A stretch of 64,000 bases of DNA, from positions 5,209,724 to 5,273,723 of the forward strand of contig NZ_CP135918.1 in NCBI RefSeq assembly GCF_032393985.1, written 5' to 3'. Shown piece after piece: positions 44,876-54,512 of this stretch. The position numbers were made by a program, and so were the translations under genes. This stretch comes from Fischerella sp. JS2. GTDB taxonomy: Bacteria; Cyanobacteriota; Cyanobacteriia; Cyanobacteriales; Nostocaceae. How positions within the stretch are numbered: the first letter of the stretch is position 1; every line of letters begins with the position of its first letter. Under the pieces are notes generated by a model. That model searched no databases and was not told the origin of the DNA. It saw only the letters and a program-made list of their open reading frames with translations.

Positions 44876-45389
44876 CTGCGGTCATACCCACTGTGGAGCG
44901 ATGAAAGGATTGCTGACACTGGATAGCCTCAAACAAGAAATGCCCTTGGTTTATGATTGGCTCAAACATGCGGAAGCTACCAGAAGATTAGTAAAAGACA
45001 ACTACAGAACATTCCAGTCTGAGGAACTATTAGAGATAGCGATCGCGGAGAATGTCCTAACACAAATTGAAAATCTGAGAACTTACCCCATTGTCCACTC
45101 CAGGTTGTATCAAGGTAGGTTAAAGATTTATGGCTGGATTTATCATATCGAGACAGGTGAAGTACTAGCATATGACCCTGTAAGCCATGCCTATGTATAT
45201 CCTCAGAGTCAGCTGAGTGACTACGATTCCCAAACAGGGCCAACCCCAGGACAATTTGCCAATACCAGCGCTCCTCCAGTAGATTTAGAACTACCTCAGC
45301 ATAATTTCATTGCCTGCCATTATGACAATGACTCCAATGGTTCATTTCAGGAGCCTAACGGGGTGACGAGAGGACTAGAACCTGTATAG
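44876..45389 (+). pseudogene. Beta-carbonic anhydrase, C-terminal fragment
   Basis: After a frame change at about 44870 the enzyme continues with IVICGHTHCGAMKGLL, holding the His and Cys zinc ligands, then DNYRTFQSEELLEIAIAENV and the C-terminal helices (LRTYPIVHSRLYQGRLKIYG then WIYHIETGEVLAYDP). A ~50-residue polar tail follows. Besides the split, a small deletion around AINR has shifted the frame, so simple removal of the insert would not restore the gene. Confidence 0.85.
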
Positions 45390-45443
45390 AGGATGTGCAT
45401 AGTTTGCGATAGTGGTCTATCGCATTGATTTTGATAGGCGATG

Positions 45444-45476
45444 AGATCCCCGACTTTTTGAAAAAGTCGGGGATCT
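45444..45476. terminator. 33-bp perfect palindrome, terminator-like
   Basis: AGATCCCCGACTTTTT, a single G, then the exact complement. The stem is 16 bp, with T-runs inside the arms. It lies between the carbonic anhydrase fragment and the convergent antiporter gene and could stop transcription both ways. A related copy stands near 61660-61690. Confidence 0.65.
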
Positions 45477-45552
45477 GACTCACGTTTATCTGAAAAGAAC
45501 TAGTGAAATAGAACACTTTGATAAGCTTAAACAATTCTAGTCTAAACTCCAG

Positions 45553-46737
45553 TTAAGTTGGATCAAAGTAAAATAAGACACCTATTACTCCAAAAAAGAT
45601 CAGCATTTGCAGCCCATTCAACCAGTTACAGCGCCCATCTTGGGAAATCTGAGCCACAATCATTACACTGCCAACTAAAGCAGCAATTTGAGGCGGGCTA
45701 AATAGGAAATCAACTGGCTTACCCACTACATTGGAGCTGATTATCAGCGTCGGAATCACTAGCAACGCAATTTGAGAGGCAGCATTCATCCCAATCTCAA
45801 AGCTGAGATCCATTTTGTTTCTCACGGCGACAAGTACTGCACTCATCAACGCGCCTACGTTGCCAATAATTCCAATGATGATCGCGCCTACAAAAATTTC
45901 GGTCCATCCCAACCCAGCCGTAATTGAATCAACGCAGTCGGCAACAAAGTTAGACAGCATGGCAATCAAAACGCTGGAAACAGCCAGCACTCCCACACAA
46001 AAGTTGACGCTCCAAGGTAGTTTAGCTTCTAAAGCTGGAGTTTGCTCCAACGGACTCCTCTCAAATACACCGACTACCCTAGATTTAGCTAAGGCATAAA
46101 CTAAGCTACCTCCATATGCCATGAGTAGGAATACGCATAACCAAACCGAAACGTCAGTGATGACATCATTAGCGCTGATTTTCTCGCTCGAAAAATCAAC
46201 TGCATGGGCATAGATTGATGGCATAAGGATGGCAGTAGCCGCAATCATCAACCCTGCTGCGGCATCTTTAGCCCGTTCTAGAGGAAATGTTACTGTGCCA
46301 TAGCGATAGCCACCAACAAGAATCGCTGCGCCGACAACAACCAACATATTGCTGATAATCGCACCTGTCCAAGCGGCTTTTGCTAGCGGTCCCAAACCTT
46401 TAGCTACGGCAATCAAACCAAAAATCAGTTCTGGCAAGTTACTAAAGGCAGCATTCAGCATCCCGCCCCAAATCGTGCCGACTCTCTCAGCCAATTGATC
46501 TGTTGCTTCTCCAATCCAATAAGCAACTACAATCAGGCCCAGACAGGAGGTAAAAAATAACCCGACCTCGTTTCTAATTATTGGTATGAATGCTACAGCA
46601 AAACTGATAGGTACAAAAATAGCTAGCCAGTGAATACTCGGCTGATAAATAGCTGCCGTGGCAAATAGAGCTTTTGACTTTACTTTTTGCGGTGCTTGTT
46701 TTGGTTTTTTCAACATCTTGTTACTCTCTACAGTCAC
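45553..46737 (-). CDS. Ca2+/cation:H+ antiporter paralogue (CaCA family), altered second motif
   Basis: The 394-residue membrane protein has about 11 helices and the inverted-repeat layout of CaCA antiporters. The first signature is GMLNAAFSNLPELIFGLIAV with the acidic Glu kept. In the second (GNVGALMSAVLVAVRNKMDL) the usual Glu of GNAAEH is replaced, although NAASQIALLVIPTLI follows normally. It lies 73 bp downstream of a second antiporter gene on the same strand. Loss of one ion ligand suggests altered transport or a hetero-oligomer with its neighbour. Confidence 0.88.
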   Translation of the reverse strand: MTVESNKMLKKPKQAPQKVKSKALFATAAIYQPSIHWLAIFVPISFAVAFIPIIRNEVGLFFTSCLGLIVVAYWIGEATDQLAERVGTIWGGMLNAAFSNLPELIFGLIAVAKGLGPLAKAAWTGAIISNMLVVVGAAILVGGYRYGTVTFPLERAKDAAAGLMIAATAILMPSIYAHAVDFSSEKISANDVITDVSVWLCVFLLMAYGGSLVYALAKSRVVGVFERSPLEQTPALEAKLPWSVNFCVGVLAVSSVLIAMLSNFVADCVDSITAGLGWTEIFVGAIIIGIIGNVGALMSAVLVAVRNKMDLSFEIGMNAASQIALLVIPTLIISSNVVGKPVDFLFSPPQIAALVGSVMIVAQISQDGRCNWLNGLQMLIFFGVIGVLFYFDPT

Positions 46738-46810
46738 TACACCCCTACTGCCCCTTTCAAGGGTAGGTATTTCACAAAGAAGTATCGAGGCAGGTAAAAT
46801 ACAGAACTAA

Positions 46811-47971
46811 TTAGCCTGCTAAAGAAGGATGCAGGAAGAAAGCAGCGGCTAGCATAGCATAAGTTATCAACAGTAATATTCCCTCTAGCCAGTTAGCGCG
46901 TCTGTCGGTTTTGACGGAGTTTGTCATTAAAACTGCAATGCCCAACCCCAAGACTGTAAAGTTGTCAAAGTCCAAGTTCATTGGTTTACCCATAATCAGA
47001 CCAGCAAAAACTAAGATTGGAGTTACAAACATAGCAATTTGCAGGCTGGAGCCGATCGCGACTGAGGATGCTAACTCGACCTTATTTTTGGTGCCGCAAA
47101 TGCCACAGGTAATGATTTCAACTGCTGCACCAAACATAGGAATCAGAATGACTCCAGTAAAAAGTTCTGTTACACCTGTGGTAGCGATCGCCTCTTCTAA
47201 ACTACTTACAAGTACTTCCGAGACAAATAACAGAACTATTGTTGTTGCCAGAAGCAGTCCAATGTGGAGTTTTAATTTATATAATCCTCTAGCTTCGCTA
47301 CCGTAGCTTTCAGGTTCAGCATCCTCATCTAATCCGTAAAGATAGCTATGGGTTTTCATTGAGAACAGCAACATCAAGATGTAACAGATGAGCATGAGTG
47401 CTGATGCAATATAAGAAAAACCATTAGTTGTTTCCAGGTACAAAGTAATAGAGGTAATCTCAATTGCAGTTGGAGCCAGCAAAAAAACAACTACCAAGTT
47501 GAGCATAGAAGCATTTACTCTAGCAACTGTACCAAGATTTTCTGCATTCAGGCGAAAAGGTTGCTTCTGGACATGCAATCCCCCTAAGAAGAGAGCAAAA
47601 CCTAAACCTAATAATAGGTTTGCCATGATTGAGCCGATTAAACTAGCTTTGACTACTTCTATCAGTCCGGCTTGGAGGGCGACTACGGAGACAATCATTT
47701 CAGTTGCATTGCCAAAAGTTGCGTTAAGCAAACCGCCAAAGGTAGGGCCAATACGAGTAGCGATCGCTTCTGTAAAGTTGGCAATCCAAGCTGCTAAAGG
47801 AATAATTGCCAAACCTGCCATGATAAAGACAAGCAATGGATTAACATCCAGTCTGCTCAAAATTAAGCAAATGGGTACAAAAATCAGCATCCGTAAAAGT
47901 AATGCATCTTTACGGGACATGAAGCGATTGCTTGTGCTTAATATCTCTTGGTTAGATTTTGTGACTGACAT
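46811..47971 (-). CDS. Ca2+/H+ antiporter (CaCA/CAX family)
   Basis: The ATG at 47971 is preferred over a TTG at 48025, giving 386 residues. Both CAX signatures are intact: GGLLNATFGNATEMIVSVVA and, in the second half, MFGAAVEIITCGICGTKNKV with AIGSSLQIAMFVTPILVF. It should exchange cytoplasmic Ca2+ for H+ at the plasma membrane. An acidic loop (DEDAEPESYGSEAR) divides the halves, as usual. It is the upstream member of a tandem pair. Confidence 0.92.
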   Translation of the reverse strand: MSVTKSNQEILSTSNRFMSRKDALLLRMLIFVPICLILSRLDVNPLLVFIMAGLAIIPLAAWIANFTEAIATRIGPTFGGLLNATFGNATEMIVSVVALQAGLIEVVKASLIGSIMANLLLGLGFALFLGGLHVQKQPFRLNAENLGTVARVNASMLNLVVVFLLAPTAIEITSITLYLETTNGFSYIASALMLICYILMLLFSMKTHSYLYGLDEDAEPESYGSEARGLYKLKLHIGLLLATTIVLLFVSEVLVSSLEEAIATTGVTELFTGVILIPMFGAAVEIITCGICGTKNKVELASSVAIGSSLQIAMFVTPILVFAGLIMGKPMNLDFDNFTVLGLGIAVLMTNSVKTDRRANWLEGILLLITYAMLAAAFFLHPSLAG

Positions 47972-48025
47972 AGTTATCACTCTAAAGTTTGATTGTTTGA
48001 CTGAAGAGAATGAAGAATGTGACAA

Positions 48026-48544
48026 CTTCTAGGTGATTAAACACCTAATTTAAATTCACTACTATTTTGGTGATAAAACCACCCCGAATCAGCAAATATT
48101 TGTTAATTTACCGGGAAAAACTAAATAGATTTTTCCCAATATAAACAATCCCGTAACAGAAGCAGCATTTCAAAATAACATGTAAGCACTAGGAAAGTTA
48201 GTACTAAAAATAATCTTGAGCAAAATACTTGAATATTAGATCAAGACTAACTCAACTTTGCTCTAGAAATTATTTATGAATAACATGAAGTTTGCTTGAT
48301 TACCCAAAACTGACATCAAACCTCTCCTCTAAGCTTAGAATTTATAATGAAAAGCCGTATTATAGACGAGGAGTGCAGTAGCTTCTGCACTCTTATGATC
48401 AATGTTCAGCTCTTTTCGTCTACATAAATCTCTTTGTCTCTTTACGAACAAGAAAGGTAAAAAGGTGTTAAAAGTCAGTTTTTTGATGACGCAGGTAATA
48501 CAATCAAGTTGACATTACAGCCATTTCTCATGGCTAAATCACCT
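48026..48544. other. Intergenic stretch with one hairpin
   Basis: GAGTGCAG pairs with CTGCACTC around six bases at 48371-48392, downstream of the universal stress gene (minus strand), and could be its terminator. Otherwise AT-rich with no gene seen. Confidence 0.45.
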
Positions 48545-49051
48545 TTATCTTGAGGAGATATTTGCCAATTCAGTTTCTTTGAAATTTTCAGATTCATCTG
48601 AAGTTGAAGATTGTACTACTAGTACTGAGCAAGGTGCATGATGAGTGACATAGTTGCTGACACTACCTAAAATAAATTCACTAATTCCTGTAATTCCCCG
48701 ACGCCCCATTACGATTAAATCAGCCTCCCAGGTTTTAGCTGTTTCGCAAATAATACGGCTAGGACTACCTAAAATTTGAGAATACTCAGTTGATACACCT
48801 GCTGCAATTGCTTCATTTGCAAAAGATTTGAGTAGATCCAAACCAGGCTTCTCAAACTCTTCCCAGCGTTTCTTGCTTTCTGAAGTATTCATTAATGACA
48901 ATATCCCAGGGGTATCTTTGTCATCCAAAGATAGAACATGCAGTAATCTCAGGTTTGCTCTGGTTGCTTGTGCTAGCTCGAGTGCTTCCTGAAAAATGAA
49001 CTTGCCGACGCTGTCAAAACTAGCAATTGGAACTAGTATTCTGTGTAGCAT
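48545..49051 (-). CDS. Universal stress protein (UspA family) 1
   Basis: I prefer the ATG at 49051 because GGGAG stands 6 bases upstream (an ATG at 49057 is too close to it). The 168-residue protein has the Usp fold: HRILVPIASFDSVGKFIFQE at the start and the ATP-binding pattern DLIVMGRRGITGISEFILGS then VSNYVTHHAPCSVLVVQ (G-x2-G-x9-G-S/T). A short polar tail follows. Usp proteins bind ATP and modulate stress responses. It lies in a row with a second Usp and a P-type ATPase. Confidence 0.9.
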   Translation of the reverse strand: MLHRILVPIASFDSVGKFIFQEALELAQATRANLRLLHVLSLDDKDTPGILSLMNTSESKKRWEEFEKPGLDLLKSFANEAIAAGVSTEYSQILGSPSRIICETAKTWEADLIVMGRRGITGISEFILGSVSNYVTHHAPCSVLVVQSSTSDESENFKETELANISSR

Positions 49052-49185
49052 AACCATCTCCCAGATTATGAAATTTAAAAGAGAACAGGGAACAGGAATT
49101 AAGAACTAGGGACTAGTACTATTGACTAATAACGACCCTAAGTATCTAACTTTATTTATGCCGACCTATTTGGTAGTGTTGATTG

Positions 49186-49623
49186 CTATGTTGGTTGTAT
49201 GGTTAAAATTGAACATGGTGCGTAATGCATAACGTAATTACTAACGCTTCCCCGAGCTAATTCTTGGAAGTGAGACATTTTTTGATGTCCAACTACAATC
49301 AAGTCAGCCTTCCAAGACTTAGCCAAATTGCAGATGGTGGAGGGAGCAGATCCAGGGATTTGAGTGAAACCAGTATTGACACCTGTGTAATTGGCAATAT
49401 TTTGACGAGTTTGTAATAGTTCTAGTCCCTTTTTACTGTACTCTTCCCATTTATCTAAATGTTCATCTAGATTTTTGACATTTGGATAGCCAATTTCTAA
49501 ATCCGACAAAACATGTAGTAGCATCAAGCGTGCATGGGTTACTTTAGCAATCGACAGTGCTTCTTCAAAAACATGTTGACTCGTTTCTGAGTTATCTAAT
49601 GCCACTAAAATTCTTTGGAACAT
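49186..49623 (-). CDS. Universal stress protein (UspA family) 2
   Basis: The 145-residue protein begins FQRILVALDNSETSQHVFEE and ends VSNYVMHYAPCSILTIQ. The ATP loop is DLIVVGHQKMSHFQELARGS: GHQKM replaces the usual GRRG, so ATP binding may be weak. It is 128 bp upstream of the other Usp on the same strand. Confidence 0.88.
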   Translation of the reverse strand: MFQRILVALDNSETSQHVFEEALSIAKVTHARLMLLHVLSDLEIGYPNVKNLDEHLDKWEEYSKKGLELLQTRQNIANYTGVNTGFTQIPGSAPSTICNLAKSWKADLIVVGHQKMSHFQELARGSVSNYVMHYAPCSILTIQPT

Positions 49624-49903
49624 ACAAATTCTTTTGGGGATTCAAAGCACAAATATTGTATTCAGCCCATTCTTGTCTAGGAATAAGTTCATTGCAAATT
49701 TGGAATTACATGGTTCTAAGTTGATTTTACAGAACTCTTTTTTTGTTATATATGAGTTCATTTTGAATATAGAACCGTAGAATTGTAATTTAGCTTGGTC
49801 AAGCTTATTGTTTCCAGAATGTAAGTTCATTTTTAATTGAATACTTTATATTTAGTATGTCAAGAGAAAGGGACACCCTATGGATATCCCATGCTCTCTC
49901 TAG

Positions 49904-52657
49904 CTAAACTAAACTCTCGGCAGGTGATTGCACTCCGTAGATTACAGAATCAACTACATGGAAAGACTTAGTTGTTGGCTCGTATACCCAAGCAATGCCT
50001 TCTGGATCTTGGATTCTGCTCCACTCAATGAAACCGGGTCTGGAACGGTGACGTGTTAGTGCTTGCGCAGATAATCCTAAGCGTTTTGCTAATTCACTTT
50101 GCTTGAGTTGTACTGTTTTATTTTCAGAAGGTTTTGCTGCCTTAACTGTGGTTGGTTGACTAGTGACTAGGGAAACATTTATTCCATTTAGAGTAATAGC
50201 AGCATTTTCTTTATGTCCATTGCCATTGCCATTGCCATTGCCATTGCCATTGCCATTTTCATGGTTGCTATGTCCATTGGTGTGAGCTAGTTGCTCTTTC
50301 ACCTCAGATTGCAATTGGGAAGAAACAAGAACCTCTTCAACCTGCACATCATAGGTTGGTAGAACTTGGTTAGATGTAGATGTGGGTTGATGCTGGTGAA
50401 GCCGATTCTCTTGTTCGGCTATTTCGACTGCACTGAGTGTATGGCCTAATGGAGTGACATCACCCGGTCCCATCAATGGACGTAGACCATTGAGTTCTGC
50501 CAAAATAGCAGTACCATTGTTGATGACGACTGCCAAAATTGGATCGAGGGCAAAGAAAATACCTGAGAGCAGAGCGCCGAGGTTAGGAATGGCAACGATC
50601 GCTGTATTCTGCCAGATAATATCCATTGCTTGGCGGGCACATTTAATTGCCATGATTAAGCCGCGTAGGTCGTCTTCCATTAGTACCACATCAGCGGTTT
50701 CTCTGGCGATGTCTGTTGCACCTGCAAAGGAGATGGAAACATCGGCGTATGCTAAAGCTGCTGAGTCGTTGATACCGTCTCCACAGAAGGCAACAGTTTT
50801 TCCACTGTCGTGCAATCCTTTGACAACTTCAACTTTTTTCTCTGGGAAGGCTTCTGCATAGATGTTATCAGGATTCATGCCTAAATTACCAGCGATCGCT
50901 CTAGCTACTCGTGTGACATCACCACTTAACATATAAGCATTGATGCCCATTTCCTTTAGTTCCTTGATCACTGCCTTACTTTCTTCCCGTGGTGGATCGC
51001 TATAGCGAATCACACCTATGAGTTTGCCATCACCTGCCACATATACCAGAGATTGCCCTCCAGACTTGGCATCTGGGTAGCGGCGATCATATTCATCTAG
51101 ATCGACGTTTTCCTGAGTCATAAACCGGGGGCTACCCACAATGATCTGCATTCCATCGATTTTTGCTGCTGCACCCAAACCGACTTTGTACTCCCACTCT
51201 TCACATTCCTTGAGAACGAGTCCCTTATCTCTAGCATTGTGAACGATCGCTTCCGCGATTGGGTGGGTCAGCCCTTGTTCAGCAGTAGCAGCGAGACATA
51301 ACACCTCATCCTTAGTGAAGCGATCGTCCATGATATCAATGTCATTGACGCCTGCATGTCCGATGGTCAATGTTCCTGTCTTGTCAAAGACAACGGTATC
51401 GATGGTTGCCAAAATTTCAATGGCTCGACCACTGCGGATAAGGACGCCATTACGAGCGGCGTAGGTGAGTACAGAGAGAATTGTTGTGGGGACGGAAACG
51501 CGAATGCCAGTACCAAAGTCTAGTGTCAACAGCGCAACTGCCCGATTAAGGTTGCCTGAAGCAAGCCCAACACCACCAGCAATTAACAGGGTAGGCAGCA
51601 CAAACTGATTTGCCACTGTTGCCGCATAGTTTTCGACACGGGTATCATGCACCGGAGCCGCCTGCATTAAGTTGACGATTACACCAGCACGAGTGTTGTT
51701 GCCAGTTCGCTCTGCCAGTATTGTCAAGTTACCGTCTACTAGTAGCGTTGAAGCAAACACTTCATCGCCTTCTCGACGAGTCACAGGAACTGATTCTCCA
51801 GTCAGCTTGCACTGGTCAAGAATACCAGTACCTGTCAAGATGATGCCGTCAACGGGAACCTGATCGCCGGGGTATACCAGGACATGATCACCCACTACCA
51901 CATCTTTCGTGTCGATTTCTATTTCCTGACCATCACGAATAACGATGGTAGTTTTATTCAAACAAGACATCAAGTCAAGATTGGCTCGTTCACTACCACG
52001 AGCAGTCATATCCCGAACGGCTTCACCACCTTCTACTAAACCCAACATAAACGAAGGTGCAAAGTAGTGTCCTTGGAGGGTATGTAAGGAGATTGCCAAA
52101 CCATCAAGGAAATCAATAGTCAGTTGACGATCTTGTTGAATTGCTTCCCATGCTCGTTTAAAGACTGGCACTGCGCCAACAAATACAACACCTGCAATCA
52201 CAAAACCTGGAATTGGCAAGCCGACTAGCGCCCCCACACTCAACACCAAACCTGCAATAGGAAATCCTAATCGTTCTACAAAATCAACCTCATTATCAGC
52301 TTTTTTCTCTTCAGTTTCCCCTGTCCATCCCAGGGGAACTTCAACCTCAGATGCTCGCTGAATTGCAGTGAATAGCTTTTCTTGCACTATGGCAATGGCA
52401 GTTGCAGTTGGTTGATGTTTGTAACTAACTACTAGGGAACTAGCTTGGGCGTTGATTTCGACTTCTGTCACAAATTCGACTGTGTCAAGAACGTATTTAA
52501 GCTTAGTAGTGTACTCTTCATCTTCATGTAGTCGAGGAATTCGGATGCGAAAACGTCCTGGTATCCAATGCACAACCTGATAATGAATGTTTTCTGCCTG
52601 ACTGGAGTGAGCCTCTACTGATATAACCAATCTATCCGCAACTGCTGTAACCGTCAT
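49904..52657 (-). CDS. P1-type cation ATPase without CPC motif, with C-terminal HTH-like tail
   Basis: The 917-residue protein has an N-terminal HMA-like domain (YQVVHWIPGRFRIRIPRL, 26-43) without the Cys pair, actuator TGESVPVT, Asp425 in DKTGTLT, the P1B-type HP (GLTHPIAEAI) and GDGINDSAALAYADVSISFA. In the helix before the P-domain, LDFGTGIRVSVPTT stands where P1B pumps have CPC, so the ion is unknown. The tail after about 780 is unusual: an (Asn-Gly)n run coded by a GGCAAT microsatellite, then LKQSELAKRLGLSAQALTRH and FIEWSRIQDPEGIAW, which looks like a helix-turn-helix. It is followed by two Usp genes. Confidence 0.88.
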   Translation of the reverse strand: MTVTAVADRLVISVEAHSSQAENIHYQVVHWIPGRFRIRIPRLHEDEEYTTKLKYVLDTVEFVTEVEINAQASSLVVSYKHQPTATAIAIVQEKLFTAIQRASEVEVPLGWTGETEEKKADNEVDFVERLGFPIAGLVLSVGALVGLPIPGFVIAGVVFVGAVPVFKRAWEAIQQDRQLTIDFLDGLAISLHTLQGHYFAPSFMLGLVEGGEAVRDMTARGSERANLDLMSCLNKTTIVIRDGQEIEIDTKDVVVGDHVLVYPGDQVPVDGIILTGTGILDQCKLTGESVPVTRREGDEVFASTLLVDGNLTILAERTGNNTRAGVIVNLMQAAPVHDTRVENYAATVANQFVLPTLLIAGGVGLASGNLNRAVALLTLDFGTGIRVSVPTTILSVLTYAARNGVLIRSGRAIEILATIDTVVFDKTGTLTIGHAGVNDIDIMDDRFTKDEVLCLAATAEQGLTHPIAEAIVHNARDKGLVLKECEEWEYKVGLGAAAKIDGMQIIVGSPRFMTQENVDLDEYDRRYPDAKSGGQSLVYVAGDGKLIGVIRYSDPPREESKAVIKELKEMGINAYMLSGDVTRVARAIAGNLGMNPDNIYAEAFPEKKVEVVKGLHDSGKTVAFCGDGINDSAALAYADVSISFAGATDIARETADVVLMEDDLRGLIMAIKCARQAMDIIWQNTAIVAIPNLGALLSGIFFALDPILAVVINNGTAILAELNGLRPLMGPGDVTPLGHTLSAVEIAEQENRLHQHQPTSTSNQVLPTYDVQVEEVLVSSQLQSEVKEQLAHTNGHSNHENGNGNGNGNGNGNGHKENAAITLNGINVSLVTSQPTTVKAAKPSENKTVQLKQSELAKRLGLSAQALTRHRSRPGFIEWSRIQDPEGIAWVYEPTTKSFHVVDSVIYGVQSPAESLV
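50218..50256 (-). repeat. CCATTG hexanucleotide microsatellite inside the P-type ATPase
   Basis: About six tandem copies of CCATTG (GGCAAT on the coding strand) encode alternating Asn-Gly. The unit is 6 bases, so length changes keep the frame; the linker length can vary between strains. Confidence 0.85.
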
Positions 52658-53690
52658 AAGGCACTCCTATATTGAGTTGTTGTCCAAGGTACAAATCTTA
52701 AAACAATAACTTGCTGTAAATTTTTGCAAGTCTTTACAGCTTGTAACTGTGAATGTGCATTCAGGAAGCTTTTAATTAGTCTCCTGAATCATCATAAATA
52801 CATCAAAGTTTGGTAGGAATTTTTTGCCAAGCTTTGAACTATTAACTGTTGAAAGATCAAGTCATTTGTTAATTTGATTGACGTTTTTTGATTAGAATCA
52901 AAGAAGTTGATGATTATTATTAGTTAGATAATCATCGAATTACCAAAACTTGAGTGATATAAAAGTTTTAGCAACCTTCTTTTTTCGAGACAACATCAAT
53001 TGTCGCCCCACAAATAAACCAACCATTTCCCAAGAAATGATTTATGCGTAGAAGTGTGATGTGTGTTTCTACTTTAAGGTTATCTCTAATTAAAGAAGAG
53101 TTTACATAAAAAATCAAATATAAAGATAGAAAGTTTTGTTAACTTTGTTTTAAGTAATTCATCATTTTTAAAAGAAGATTTAAATTTAACAATAGTATAC
53201 TATCAATCAATATGCTTTCTTTATAAGAGAAATTTTATTGATTATAGTAATGATAGAGAGCATTAGAAACTATTTTCGGGAATAATCTGAGAGATTTTGA
53301 AAAAATAGATTATTTACAGATAAATATATCAATTTTTAGATATAGAACGGTTTTCAATACTTTTGTTCCCTATATAGTCCTCTTACATTCATATTATTTT
53401 TTCTTATGTTATAGGTGCAGGTAGAGAAGCAAGAGAATAACTTTTACAATAATTGTAATGAAAACTATTAGTAATCTCTATAATTCTATTTTTGGCGTTG
53501 CATATTTGCGAGATTTTATTTTCTCTGTTAACCGAAAAAGTTAATTCTTGGCGTTCTTGCCGTCTTGATGAGTCTACCGCAGTGGCTCCGGTTTCCGTCA
53601 CGTAGACACGAAGTGGCTTCTCGTAGAGTAGGGCGGTTCATTATTCATCCTCATTTTATGCAATGCCGAATAGCGGCTATAAAAAAAGCC
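52658..53690. other. About 1 kb of AT-rich DNA without a gene
   Basis: No frame with coding character is seen on either strand. A small hairpin (ATTCAGGA with TCCTGAAT) stands at 52759-52789. The region upstream of the P-type ATPase probably holds its promoter. Confidence 0.45.
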
Positions 53691-54446
53691 GGCGTTGCTG
53701 AATAAAGGTATGTTTTAGGCAGGTAAGGGAACAGAACGATATTTGAGGTAGTGCAATAACAATCGAACAGAGTATCTCAGCATTTCCTCGGTTTTGGAAT
53801 AACATAAAGTTTTACGATGAAGACGAGCCAAATAATGTCTAAGCCTTGTGTTTTCATTTTCGACTCGTGTCATGTAGGTCTTACTCACAATTTGGTCACC
53901 ATCAGGAACAAAACAAGGGTAAACAGGGTATCCATCTGTGACGTAAAAATAACTCTGCCAACACTGGACAATGTTCCATAACTGTTGGAAAGTAGTCGAA
54001 CTACGATCACCTAAAACCCAAGCAAGAATACCTTGAGTAAAGTGATTTACCGCCGTCCACAACCAGATTTTATTTTTTTTGAACCAATAAATGTTTCTAA
54101 TTCATCTAGTTCTCCCACCTGCGGAATTTCCTTTGAATTTGGTGTATCCGCCAATTGTGTACCCACTCGTTTAACCCAATGAATAATGGTAGTATGATGA
54201 ACGTTTTTCACCCTTTCAATTCCACGAAATCCCATACCATTGACGTACATTTTTAGGCATTCTTGTTTGATTTCATCCGAGTAGCCCCTGGGTGGTTTAT
54301 AGACATCAATGAATTGACGACCACAATCACAGCAAATGTGATTCTGTTTACCTCTTTTCTTTCCATTCTTACGGTTATGACAAGATCCACAGCGTGGACA
54401 TTCCATGATTAATTGACCTCAATTCATACCGCTATTATGCAACGCC
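53691..54446 (-). mobile_element. Complete IS1-family insertion sequence
   Basis: The ends are inverted repeats: GGCGTTGCTGAATAAAGGTATG on the left and GGCGTTGCATAATAGCGGTATG read inward from the right, 18 of 22 matching. An 8-bp direct repeat AAAAAGCC flanks it (53683-53690 and 54447-54454), as expected for IS1 insertion. Length is 756 bp. The target was a hairpin region (AAAGCCCGC...GCAGGCTTT follows at 54450-54471), probably a terminator. Confidence 0.92.
53715..54406 (-). CDS. IS1-family transposase made by -1 frameshifting
   Basis: The first frame (54047-54406) has the InsA zinc finger CPRCGSCHNRKNGKKRGKQN, a HTH (MGFRGIERVKNVHHTTIIHW) and ends shortly after FIGSKK. The second (53715-54062) has the DDE part LWTAVNHFTQGILAWVLGDR, YFYVTDGYPVYPCFVPDGDQ and KTYMTRVENENTRLRHYLAR. 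The frames overlap at a run of eight A (coding strand, near 54070). A -1 slip there gives KIWLWTAVNH, matching intact IS1 transposases. Both parts look undamaged, so the element may be active. Confidence 0.88.
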
Positions 54447-54512
54447 AAAAAGCCCGCATCAGCAGGCTTTATATAAACTAAGTTTTTACAGCAAGTAACC
54501 TTACACTCCTTC

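Noticed and set aside
49642-49830. 62-residue minus-strand frame upstream of the second Usp
   Set aside because: No coding character and no conserved motif; probably leader DNA of the Usp gene.
53404-53601. 65-residue minus-strand frame before the IS1 element
   Set aside because: Low-complexity composition in AT-rich DNA, no start signal and no family.
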